Shown here piece by piece: positions 1-6,701 of a stretch of DNA of 13,048 nucleotides (positions within the stretch are counted from its first letter, which is position 1; each line of letters starts with the position of its first letter). Made by a program: the position numbers and the translations under genes. Origin of the DNA: Elusimicrobiaceae bacterium (lineage in GTDB: Bacteria > Elusimicrobiota > Elusimicrobia > Elusimicrobiales > Elusimicrobiaceae). The stretch lies in contig JAKSPG010000018.1 of assembly GCA_024405075.1 (NCBI GenBank), positions 1-13,048 on the forward strand, written 5' to 3'. Below the pieces are notes generated by a model that searched no databases, was not told the DNA's origin, and worked only from the letters and a program-made list of their open reading frames with translations.

Positions 1-1772
1 GGCCCGATACGCTTTTCGGAGCTACGTACATGGTTGTTTCGCCGGAACATCCGATTTTGAAAAAAATCGTTACGCCTGCGCAGAAAGAAGCCGTAGCCGC
101 TTACCAAAAAGAAGCCGCTAAAAAAAGTGATTTAGAGCGTGGCGAACTTAGTAAAGAAAAAACCGGTGTATTTACGGGGGCGTATGCGATTAACCCCGTC
201 AATGGAAAAAAGATTCCGGTGTGGACGAGCGATTACGTGCTGATGGGATACGGCACGGGGGCCATTATGGCCGTACCTGCGCACGACGAGCGCGACTACG
301 CATTTGCTAAAAAATTCGGCATTGAAATTATTGAAGTGATTAAGAGCGAACAAGGCGTTGCTAACGAAGCGTTTACCGGCGACGGCGAACTCGTCAATTC
401 CGGTTTCTTAAACGGTTTGCACGTCAAAGAGAGCAAAGCCGCTATGATTAAATGGCTTACCGAACATCACTGCGGTAACGCCAAAACCACCTACAAACTG
501 CGCGACTGGGTTTTTGCACGGCAACGCTATTGGGGGGAACCTATCCCCGTTGTACATTGCGATAAATGCGGGGTTGTGCCCTTGCCGGAAAGCGAGTTGC
601 CGCTACGGCTACCCGAAGTAGAAAAATTTGAGCCGTCCGGTACCGGCGAATCGCCGCTCGCCACGGTAACTGATTGGGTGAATACGACTTGTCCGAAATG
701 CGGTGGGCCGGCTAAACGCGAAACGAACACGATGCCCCAATGGGCAGGCTCGTGTTGGTACTATTTGCGCTATATGGACCCGCACAATGCCGAAAAACTG
801 GTAGACCCGGCTATTGAAAAAGCCTACGGCCCGGTAGATTGTTACATCGGTGGGGCCGAACACGCGGTACTGCACTTATTGTATGCGCGGTTTTGGCACC
901 GGGTGTTGTACGATTTAGGGATTGTGTCGCACAGAGAGCCGTTCAAAAAACTGCGCCACCAGGGGATGATTTTAGCGTTTTCATACCGTGATAAAATGGG
1001 TAACTACCATAGCTACGACGAAATTGATTTTAAGGACGGCAAGGCCTTTTTAAAATCCACCGGGGAAGAATTATCCTCCATGGTGGAAAAGATGTCCAAG
1101 TCCAAGAAAAATGTTGTCAACCCCGACGATATTTTAAGCCAGTACGGGGCTGATGCTTTCCGCATGTACGAAATGTTTATGGGGCCGTTTGAGGCCAGCA
1201 AACCCTGGGACATGAAAGGCATAGAAGGCGTGTCGCGCTTTTTAAAACGCGTGGTCGGCTGGAGCGAAAGCGTCAAGTTAACGGGCGAGCTAGACCCGAA
1301 AAAGAGCGAAATTTTGAAAAACAAAACCATTGCCAAAGTCAGCGACGATATTGAAAACTTCCGTTTCAATACAGCTATTTCCGCACTGATGGTTTTGTTT
1401 AACGACATTAGTAAACTGCCGCAGGTCAGCCGCGCGACGTTTGAAGTGTTTTTGCAGCTTTTGCACCCGTTTGCTCCGCACCTTACGGACGAAATTTGGC
1501 AAGCACACGGGCACGAAAATTTCCTCTTGCAAACTGCCTGGCCTACGGCTGACGAAAAATTCCTGCAGGAAGACAGCGTGGAACTGGGCGTACAGGTAAA
1601 CGGCAAAGTGCGCGACCGCATTAACGTACCTGTCAACGCCGCGCGCGAAGAAGTGGAAAAGCTGGCCCTGGCCAGTGCCAAAGTGCAGCGTAGTTTAGAA
1701 GGATTTGAAATTAAAAAAATTATTGTGGTGCCGGGCCGGATGGTCAGCGTGGTAGCGGCTCCCAAAAAATAA
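1..1772 (+). CDS. leuS: Leucyl-tRNA synthetase, C-terminal two thirds (5' end outside window)
   Basis: Cytoplasmic class I aminoacyl-tRNA synthetase that charges tRNA-Leu with leucine. The gene enters from outside the window; the reading frame is set by codons starting at position 3, which read PDTLFGATYMVVSPEHP, the start of the editing (CP1) domain. After it come the second half of the catalytic domain with RQRYWGEP (519-542), a zinc ribbon with two CxxC pairs (558-569 and 690-701), the WYYLRYMDP stretch, a leucine-specific insertion of about 45 residues and the ATP-binding KMSKS loop (1089-1103). The anticodon-binding domain and the small C-terminal tRNA-binding domain (VQVNGKVRDRINVP) follow. 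The KMSKS loop is followed by KKN where many family members have a glycine (K/R-G-N); otherwise all key parts are present. It ends 9 bp before lptE and is probably co-transcribed with it and holA. Identification is secure. Confidence 0.97.
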   Translation, partial: PDTLFGATYMVVSPEHPILKKIVTPAQKEAVAAYQKEAAKKSDLERGELSKEKTGVFTGAYAINPVNGKKIPVWTSDYVLMGYGTGAIMAVPAHDERDYAFAKKFGIEIIEVIKSEQGVANEAFTGDGELVNSGFLNGLHVKESKAAMIKWLTEHHCGNAKTTYKLRDWVFARQRYWGEPIPVVHCDKCGVVPLPESELPLRLPEVEKFEPSGTGESPLATVTDWVNTTCPKCGGPAKRETNTMPQWAGSCWYYLRYMDPHNAEKLVDPAIEKAYGPVDCYIGGAEHAVLHLLYARFWHRVLYDLGIVSHREPFKKLRHQGMILAFSYRDKMGNYHSYDEIDFKDGKAFLKSTGEELSSMVEKMSKSKKNVVNPDDILSQYGADAFRMYEMFMGPFEASKPWDMKGIEGVSRFLKRVVGWSESVKLTGELDPKKSEILKNKTIAKVSDDIENFRFNTAISALMVLFNDISKLPQVSRATFEVFLQLLHPFAPHLTDEIWQAHGHENFLLQTAWPTADEKFLQEDSVELGVQVNGKVRDRINVPVNAAREEVEKLALASAKVQRSLEGFEIKKIIVVPGRMVSVVAAPKK

Positions 1773-1781
1773 GGAGAAGGT

Positions 1782-2363
1782 ATGAAGAAACTTATCTGTG
1801 CCTTGTGCGCGCTTATCGTGTTGGCGGCCTGTGCCGGGGAAAATGTAGTTTATAAACCGCAGGCGCAAATTATGCCCCAACATATTAAGAAAATTGCCGT
1901 GCGGCAAATCCTTAACAGAACGGAAGTCTTTGCGCTGGAAGACAAATTCTACAACGAACTCTACGATGAATTTTTGCGTAACGGCTCTTATCAAATCGTG
2001 TCGGAAAACGACGGCGCCGAGGGCGTAGTGGTTACTACCATTTCGCGCTACTTAAATGTGCCCGTCCAATACGACAGCCAACTCATCCCCACCGTGTACC
2101 AAATGAACATTTGGCTGGATGTGGTGTTTATGGATAAAACCACCAATGCACCCGTCTGGCGCGAGCCGGCTTTTTTGGGTACGCAGGTGTATGCGGCGTC
2201 CACCTTGCCCGGCGGCATGACCGAGGTGCAGGCGCGGGATGAAATTTTCAAACAGCTCTCGCGCGATATCGTCAAGCGTACGGTGGATGGGTTTGGTTCG
2301 GTGTGGAGCGAAAACAAAAAGAAAGTCATGAACAACCCCGAATATACCACCATTACCGATTAG
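1782..2363 (+). CDS. lptE: LPS-assembly lipoprotein LptE
   Basis: A 193-residue predicted outer-membrane lipoprotein. Residues 1-17 form a lipoprotein signal peptide with lipobox LAAC, so Cys17 would be lipidated. The mature part has no membrane segment and ends in a charged tail. LptE plugs the LptD barrel, and the pair inserts LPS into the outer leaflet of the outer membrane. The family is weakly conserved in sequence, so the call rests on three things: lipoprotein signal and length, a body consistent with the family (KKIAVRQILNRTEVFALEDKFYNELYDEFL, then a VVVTTISRYLNVPVQY strand region), and position between leuS and holA, exactly where lptE (rlpB) lies in E. coli. A strong Shine-Dalgarno (AGGAGA) precedes the ATG. 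An unrelated envelope lipoprotein in this slot remains possible. Confidence 0.8.
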   Translation: MKKLICALCALIVLAACAGENVVYKPQAQIMPQHIKKIAVRQILNRTEVFALEDKFYNELYDEFLRNGSYQIVSENDGAEGVVVTTISRYLNVPVQYDSQLIPTVYQMNIWLDVVFMDKTTNAPVWREPAFLGTQVYAASTLPGGMTEVQARDEIFKQLSRDIVKRTVDGFGSVWSENKKKVMNNPEYTTITD

Positions 2364-2365
2364 CT

Positions 2366-3373
2366 ATGCCCAAAATTTCCGCGGAAAAGTTGCAACTTGA
2401 ACTGGCACAAAACAAGGTTGCCCCCGTTTATTTATTGACGGGGGAGGATACCTATCGCAAACAGGAAGTTATCAATCAACTGCGCGGAGTATTACAACCT
2501 GACGAATTTAATTTCCATTCCGAAGCGGCCGACAAGGCCAACCTGGGCGAAGTGCTGGCTATGGCTAACACAGCCCCGGTGTTTTCCAATATGCGTTTAG
2601 TTGTTTTAACAGGGATAGAAAAACTGCGTAAAGAGCCTAAAGCCGCGCTACTTCGTTACGTACAAGATCCGCTTTCCACGACGACGCTGGTGCTTACCCA
2701 CAACGACGCTAAAAAAATGAAGACAGAAAAAGCCCTGGCCGAGGCCTGCACCGCAAGCGGCCGCGTGGTGGACTTTGCCGAACTGAAACAAGCGGAACTG
2801 ACGTTGTGGGTGAAAAACAAACTGGCTGCACGTGGGCTTACCGGAGATTTTGACGCGGTGGATTTGCTTTGCCAAAGTGTGGGGGCGGAATTGGCCGCGC
2901 TGGAAAATGAAATTGAAAAATTATACCTCTATACGCTTTCGCGCGAAAATAAAAAGATTTCCAAAGACGACGTACTGGCGTGCATCGGGTTTAGCAAAGA
3001 GGAAAACCCGTTTGAGTTGGCCAACGCTATTTTGGCGTGTAACAAAAATAAAGCTGTTAAACTAATAGACAAGCTGCTGGACGACGGCGAAGAACCGGTG
3101 GCTGTTCTTTCCAAAATGACGTATCCGATCTTGAAAATGGCGCGCATCAAACGCATGAGCGAAGGCGGCATGTCGGCGGGGGATATTGTGCACGCAGCGG
3201 GACTTTTCCCATGGGAAAGTCGACTTGTTAGTGCGGCGCGCAATTTTCCCAGCCAACGGCAATTTTTATCCGCCTTAAATAAAATAATTGATACAGATGC
3301 CGGACTAAAATCGGGTACGATTAGCGACCCGAAGATTGCGCTTAAAGGCATTTTGCATACGTTGTTTAGATAA
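2366..3373 (+). CDS. holA: DNA polymerase III subunit delta
   Basis: A 335-residue clamp-loader delta subunit, which opens the beta sliding clamp during DNA replication. The N-terminal part has the family opening VAPVYLLTGEDTYRKQEVINQL (residues about 19-40), then an AAA+-like fold without a functional Walker A, as expected for delta. The lid and collar helices follow, with AELAALENEIEKLYLY and the C-terminal FELANAILACNKNKAVKLIDKLLDDGEEPVAVLSKM motif typical of HolA. Length is close to E. coli HolA (343). I chose the ATG at 2366, which leaves a 2-bp gap after the lptE stop. A GTG 21 codons upstream would place the start inside lptE. No Shine-Dalgarno precedes the ATG, so translation is probably coupled to lptE. 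This is the last gene of the leuS-lptE-holA operon. Confidence 0.93.
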   Translation: MPKISAEKLQLELAQNKVAPVYLLTGEDTYRKQEVINQLRGVLQPDEFNFHSEAADKANLGEVLAMANTAPVFSNMRLVVLTGIEKLRKEPKAALLRYVQDPLSTTTLVLTHNDAKKMKTEKALAEACTASGRVVDFAELKQAELTLWVKNKLAARGLTGDFDAVDLLCQSVGAELAALENEIEKLYLYTLSRENKKISKDDVLACIGFSKEENPFELANAILACNKNKAVKLIDKLLDDGEEPVAVLSKMTYPILKMARIKRMSEGGMSAGDIVHAAGLFPWESRLVSAARNFPSQRQFLSALNKIIDTDAGLKSGTISDPKIALKGILHTLFR

Positions 3374-3378
3374 TGCCG

Positions 3379-3451
3379 GTCATTCCAAACTTGATTTGGA
3401 ATCTCTCCTTTTTTTATAACGACGAGATTTTGAAATCAAGTTCAGAATGAC
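3379..3451. repeat. Fold-back (REP/MITE-like) element between holA and prepilin A
   Basis: Two arms of 27-28 nt (3379-3405 and 3424-3451) are imperfect inverted copies of each other. The left arm starts GTCATTCCAAACTTGATTT and the right arm ends AAATCAAGTTCAGAATGAC; the centre is about 18 AT-rich bases. Each arm is itself palindromic around CTTGA/TCAAG, so the element can form either one long hairpin or two small ones. No coding capacity is visible. A shorter relative with the same GTCAT-CCAAACTTG core lies at 8437-8465. The rest of the gap up to the prepilin A stop (3452-3583) shows nothing I can assign. Confidence 0.7.
3382..3415 (+). terminator. Probable intrinsic terminator of the leuS-lptE-holA operon
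   Basis: A perfect 8-bp stem, ATTCCAAA (3382-3389) and TTTGGAAT (3395-3402), closes a 5-nt loop. Six bases later comes a run of seven T (3409-3415). It starts 9 bp after the holA stop. The stem is AT-rich and the T-run is slightly displaced, so efficiency may be modest. The hairpin is also the left half of a larger fold-back repeat (3379-3451). Confidence 0.55.
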
Positions 3452-3583
3452 GAGGAAAGTACACCGCTGTGCAAATCCACACAAAACGTTACAAGGGTAG
3501 CCGACGAAAAACAATGCGTTCCTGCAAGGTTTTTGTGTTGAATATAAACGGAAAGATTGCTGCTTTGCTCCCTATATAATAAC

Positions 3584-4126
3584 TTATAATTGATATAAAC
3601 GTGCCCCTAAGTATGTAGTTGGAGGCAAAGATATTCCCATTATATTTTTGCAAAATTGTCCTTCCGCAAGTTCTAGGGCGGTGTTTTCCACACAAAAGAA
3701 ATTTTGTTCATAAGGACTTTTCCCTTGATGGATAAAAACGATTCCTGCCCCTTTATAGGGAGCTGTGTTAAAGACGGCAGTAGACCAAACGCCTTTAGAG
3801 GAAGCACTGTTAATTACTAATTCCATATATTCGGAAACTCTTACCGCATCAGTAGATTCTATAGCATAAGCTGTTTTTGAAGAAGATGCTGGCGTTAAAT
3901 TATCAAAAGATAAATCCAACTCGTCAAAGCGGGTTGCATATGTTCCACTTGCCATATAGTGGGCCTCTCGCGAGGTTACCAGCGCTTGACCAGCTGAATC
4001 TAACTGTGCCGTTCGGCTTTTCCATACAGCTTTTTGATATTTTGGCCAGGCGACACTCGCCAAAATACCGATAATTAGCACAACTACTAATAATTCAATC
4101 AGCGTGAACGCTTGTTTGTTTTTCAT
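3584..4126 (-). CDS. Type IV prepilin-like protein (prepilin A)
   Basis: A 180-residue pilin/pseudopilin. The start MKNKQAFTLIELL is a class III signal: a 6-residue positive leader, predicted cleavage by prepilin peptidase before Phe7, and Glu11 as the conserved Glu+5 of the mature protein. A hydrophobic assembly helix (about 7-30) follows, and then a globular domain with FDELDL, a YKGAGIVFI strand and a C-terminal Cys145/Cys159 pair that could form the D-loop disulfide (EGQFCKNIMG). The residue before the cleavage site is Ala rather than the usual Gly. Start chosen at the ATG with AGGAGA 7 nt upstream. An in-frame extension of 67 codons exists but lies in sequence that folds as RNA. The helix has Trp27 and Trp35 where the other two pilins here have V/L and E/T. 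Whether this is a major pilin, minor pilin or secretion pseudopilin cannot be told. Confidence 0.88.
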   Translation of the reverse strand: MKNKQAFTLIELLVVVLIIGILASVAWPKYQKAVWKSRTAQLDSAGQALVTSREAHYMASGTYATRFDELDLSFDNLTPASSSKTAYAIESTDAVRVSEYMELVINSASSKGVWSTAVFNTAPYKGAGIVFIHQGKSPYEQNFFCVENTALELAEGQFCKNIMGISLPPTTYLGARLYQL

Positions 4127-4378
4127 ACGATGTTCTCCTAAAATCTGCTCAAGGAAACACCGGCAAAAACGGCTATTTGCCCCGAGTCGCATGACCTCCT
4201 CGCAACAAACAGCCGTAGTTCCCTGTTTGCGCAGGGAACATTTGGCACGTTGCAGTCGGGTAATTAGTCCGTCTGCGTCGTGCCTGAAACGGCTGTTTTT
4301 GGAGTCATGCGTATTGCCCGTAAGCAATAAGACCTATTCTGGTAACAGGTGTCCAAAAACAGATTGAAATTTTACTAC
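4127..4378 (-). ncRNA. Structured 5' leader RNA of prepilin A (candidate cis-regulatory RNA)
   Basis: The - strand between the likely transcription start (about 4378) and the prepilin ATG holds a nested set of helices, listed here in + coordinates. A closing helix pairs 4301-4310 with 4189-4199 (7 bp plus 3 bp around one bulged base). Inside it a perfect 10-bp helix pairs AAACAGCCGT and ACGGCTGTTT (4289-4298 with 4207-4216). This encloses two hairpins. One has stems 4279-4284/4244-4249, 4273-4276/4252-4255 and 4269-4271/4257-4259. The other is a perfect 8-bp stem, GTTCCCTG with CAGGGAAC (4218-4225/4232-4239). The result is a three-way junction. Flanking hairpins lie at 4312-4329 and 4162-4181, the latter 22 nt from the ribosome binding site. 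I recognise no known riboswitch signature; the boundaries and function are inferred. No expression platform is obvious beyond the 4162-4181 hairpin. Confidence 0.6.
4134..4139 (-). promoter_or_regulatory. Ribosome binding site of prepilin A
   Basis: AGGAGA on the - strand, 7 nt before the ATG at 4126. It fixes the start at MKNKQAF and argues against longer in-frame starts upstream. Confidence 0.8.
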
Positions 4379-4384
4379 TTTCAC

Positions 4385-4419
4385 ATTATACAAAATTGAA
4401 ATTGTGGGTTTTGTATAAT
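4385..4419. promoter_or_regulatory. Palindromic divergent promoter for prepilin A (-) and DedA gene (+)
   Basis: A perfect 11-bp inverted repeat, ATTATACAAAA (4385-4395) and TTTTGTATAAT (4409-4419), surrounds a 13-bp centre. Each arm ends in a consensus -10 box: TATAAT on the + strand at 4414-4419 and TATAAT on the - strand at 4390-4385. Transcription would run outward in both directions. No good -35 is seen for either, because the expected -35 position of each promoter falls in the other arm. The symmetry could also be an operator for a dimeric regulator. Confidence 0.65.
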
Positions 4420-4425
4420 ATATGT

Positions 4426-5070
4426 ATGGAAATTCTTTCTCAAGTAGCGGACATCTTTTTGCATTTAGATATACACTTAAATTCATGGGCCGCTTGGATG
4501 GGCGTGTGGCTTTATGTAATTATTTTTGTAGTTATTTTTTGCGAAACGGGTCTTGTCGTTACGCCTTTTCTCCCCGGTGATTCGCTACTATTTGCGTGTG
4601 GGGCGTTGGCCGCGGCGCAGGGGAGCAGTATTTCGTTATGGGTACTAATTCCGGTGGTAGTAACGGCCGCTGTATTGGGCGATTTTTGCAATTATGAAAT
4701 TGGGAAGTGGCTGGGGCCTAAAGTGTTCACGCGCGAAAATAGTATTTTCTTAAATAAAAATCACTTGTTAAAAGCGCACGCATTTTATGAAAAATACGGC
4801 GGAAAATCCATTATTTTAGCGCGCTTTATCCCCATTATCCGCACGTTTGCGCCGTTTGTTGCGGGAATTGGCAAGATGACGTATCTTCGCTTCGCTTCGT
4901 ACAATGTTGTCGGGGCGTTGCTGTGGGCGTGTTTGTTTGTGCTGGGGGGATATTTCTTTGCCGATTTGCCCGTTGTGCAACATCAATTTCACTACGTCGT
5001 ATTGGTAATTATTATTCTTTCCGTTCTGCCGGCCGTGTACGAGTTTATCGCCGCACGGCGCAAGCAATAA
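4426..5070 (+). CDS. DedA-family inner-membrane protein
   Basis: A 214-residue polytopic membrane protein of the DedA (SNARE-associated, VTT) family. Members flip lipid carriers such as undecaprenyl phosphate or phospholipids, or affect membrane potential and envelope integrity; which applies here cannot be told. Family hallmarks are visible: acidic ETG before PFLPGDSLLF (about 40-56), GDFCNYEIGKWLG (85-97), ARFIPIIRTFAPFVAGIGKM (132-151) with the two essential arginines, and the NVVGALLW motif (160-167). The C-terminus is a final membrane segment plus a basic tail. I chose the ATG at 4426. A TTG ten codons upstream lies inside the promoter palindrome. No Shine-Dalgarno is present, and the -10 box ends 6 nt before the ATG, so the mRNA is likely leaderless. 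The stop lies 2 bp from the convergent GH3 stop. Confidence 0.92.
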   Translation: MEILSQVADIFLHLDIHLNSWAAWMGVWLYVIIFVVIFCETGLVVTPFLPGDSLLFACGALAAAQGSSISLWVLIPVVVTAAVLGDFCNYEIGKWLGPKVFTRENSIFLNKNHLLKAHAFYEKYGGKSIILARFIPIIRTFAPFVAGIGKMTYLRFASYNVVGALLWACLFVLGGYFFADLPVVQHQFHYVVLVIIILSVLPAVYEFIAARRKQ

Positions 5071-5072
5071 CT

Positions 5073-6701
5073 TTACGGTATAGCTACGGGTAATTTGCCC
5101 TGTGGTTGCAACTCTCCCAGAATAATTTTAGCAGCTGCTTGCAGTACGTAGCGGTTGAGGCCGTACGTAGCCAAGACGGTATCGGCTTCCGTGTAGTTGC
5201 TGATGTCGTACGGGCTCATGGTGGAAATAAAGACTACGTTTTTGTTTTCACTAATCAGTCCGCTGATGGCGTTTTTTTGGTTGATGTTTGTTTTATCGGC
5301 CCATTGCAGGCTGGTTACAACCAGTAAATCGGCTCCCTGGGCACAGGCGGCGGCGCGCTCGCTGTCTTTTTTGCGCGGAGTCAGTGCGGCATTGTAACTG
5401 CGTACGTGCCACCCTTTTTCCAAAAACGGTTTGGAAAAATCAATTAGCTGGTCGGCAAACCGGGCAGGCGCAAAAAATACGGCGCAGACGGTAGGCGGTT
5501 GGCTTTCTGTGGTTGTAAACGGAATTAGATTTTTACGGTTGCGCACCAGCGTAACGGCCTTATCGCTGATTTTGGCTAACTCGGCCTGATAAGCTTTATA
5601 GGCGGGGGGAACGGCCGGCTGATTAGATGATAGTAAACCCAGTTTTTCTTTAATAGCAAAAATTTTGCGTGCGGCTTGTTCCACACGATCTTCCAGTTTT
5701 TTGTTTTTCACTTCCTCGGTAATTTGACTAACTACGCTTACCGGTTTGATGTAGCGTCCCAGTAAAATCATATCTTCGCCACTTTCCAATGCACGCACGG
5801 CACAACCGGCAATGGTACAGTAGTTGGTGGCGCTTTTCATGTCCAAACTATCGGTAACTAACAAACCGTTAAAACCCATTTTATCACGTAGTAAATCTTG
5901 CAAAATCGGTTTGGAAAACGTGGCGATGTTTTTATTATCCAGTGCCGGGTAAAGTACGTGCCCGGTCATAATGCCGTCCACTCCCTGGCTGATGGCTTTG
6001 GCAAACGGTTTTAGGTGAATTTGCTCCATTTGCTTGTAGGAAGTTTTTACTACAGGAACGCTGTAGTGGGAGTCTTGCGTGGTGTCGCCATGGCCGGGGA
6101 AATGTTTGACAACGCTTAAAATCCCGGCCGCTTGAAAGCCGTGGATAAGCGAAGCCCCCATACGTGCTACCGTTGGCGCGTCCGAACCGAATGAGCGCAC
6201 ACCGATAATGGGGTTGCGTGGCGTTAAATTAACGTCCAGCACGGGGGAAAAATTGATATGTATGCCCACACGTTTAAGCTCCAGTCCTGCCAAATAGGCA
6301 ATAGCAGCGGCACTTTCTTCATCGTTGGCGGCGGCGAACATCATGTTGGTGGGTAGGTAATCAAACCCCAGCGTAATGGGCGTGTGTACCGTGCCGCCTT
6401 CGTAATCAATGGAAATGAGTAGCGGAATTTTATGCGGGCTTTTGGCCGCCCAGCCCTGTAATTTTCGGATGAGTTCTTCCGTTTGCTTGAAAGAATAGTT
6501 GCCCCATTGGATGAGCACGCCGCCTACCCGGCCCGATTCTATAACGGGGCGGAGCATGTCGGCACTGTCTACGTCCACAAACGGGACCAGCGTTTGGCCG
6601 AGTTTTTCTTCAAACGAAAGTTCGTCAAACGACGTAACGGGTGTGGCCTGCAGGTACAAGCCCGTAAATAAAATGCTCACAAAGGCGGCCCATTTTTTCA
6701 T
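5073..6701 (-). CDS. nagZ: Secreted glycoside hydrolase family 3, beta-N-acetylhexosaminidase type
   Basis: A 542-residue exported GH3 enzyme that should remove terminal N-acetylglucosamine from peptidoglycan fragments. Residues 1-19 look like a Sec signal peptide, so it acts outside the cytoplasm, unlike cytoplasmic E. coli NagZ but like secreted B. subtilis NagZ. The TIM-barrel domain (about 25-350) has SIDYEGGTV (97-105), the family signature KHFPGHGDTTQDSH (199-212) with the Asp210/His212 acid-base dyad that marks hexosaminidases, and the nucleophile Asp284 in TDSLDM. A second alpha/beta domain (about 365-542) ends in GKLPVAIP. The start overlaps the stop of the metallophosphoesterase gene by 4 bp (ATGA), so the two are translationally coupled. 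The convergent DedA gene ends 2 bp away, leaving no space for a terminator. Substrate specificity is inferred from motifs only. Confidence 0.9.
   Translation of the reverse strand: MKKWAAFVSILFTGLYLQATPVTSFDELSFEEKLGQTLVPFVDVDSADMLRPVIESGRVGGVLIQWGNYSFKQTEELIRKLQGWAAKSPHKIPLLISIDYEGGTVHTPITLGFDYLPTNMMFAAANDEESAAAIAYLAGLELKRVGIHINFSPVLDVNLTPRNPIIGVRSFGSDAPTVARMGASLIHGFQAAGILSVVKHFPGHGDTTQDSHYSVPVVKTSYKQMEQIHLKPFAKAISQGVDGIMTGHVLYPALDNKNIATFSKPILQDLLRDKMGFNGLLVTDSLDMKSATNYCTIAGCAVRALESGEDMILLGRYIKPVSVVSQITEEVKNKKLEDRVEQAARKIFAIKEKLGLLSSNQPAVPPAYKAYQAELAKISDKAVTLVRNRKNLIPFTTTESQPPTVCAVFFAPARFADQLIDFSKPFLEKGWHVRSYNAALTPRKKDSERAAACAQGADLLVVTSLQWADKTNINQKNAISGLISENKNVVFISTMSPYDISNYTEADTVLATYGLNRYVLQAAAKIILGELQPQGKLPVAIP

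Noticed and set aside
1013..1765. Long open frame antisense to leuS (250 codons)
   Set aside because: It lies opposite highly conserved LeuRS sequence, its composition (Ser/Thr/Leu-rich) is that of a shadow frame, and no ribosome binding site or domain is recognisable.
2303..2365. Longer holA from a GTG inside lptE
   Set aside because: The extra 21 residues are not like HolA N-termini and overlap lptE; the ATG at 2366 directly precedes the conserved VAPVYLLTGED segment.
4127..4327. In-frame N-terminal extension of prepilin A (67 codons), including an ATG at 4192
   Set aside because: It would put a long Cys/Arg-rich segment before the prepilin leader, the ATG at 4192 has only 2 nt after its AGGAGG, and the sequence forms long RNA helices. 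A normal ribosome binding site precedes MKNKQAF.
4189..4329. Class I cyclic-di-GMP riboswitch or other housekeeping RNA (RNase P, SRP, tmRNA)
   Set aside because: I could not find the conserved core of the cyclic-di-GMP riboswitch, nor the diagnostic conserved segments of RNase P RNA, SRP RNA or tmRNA. The helices are real, but no known class fits by eye.
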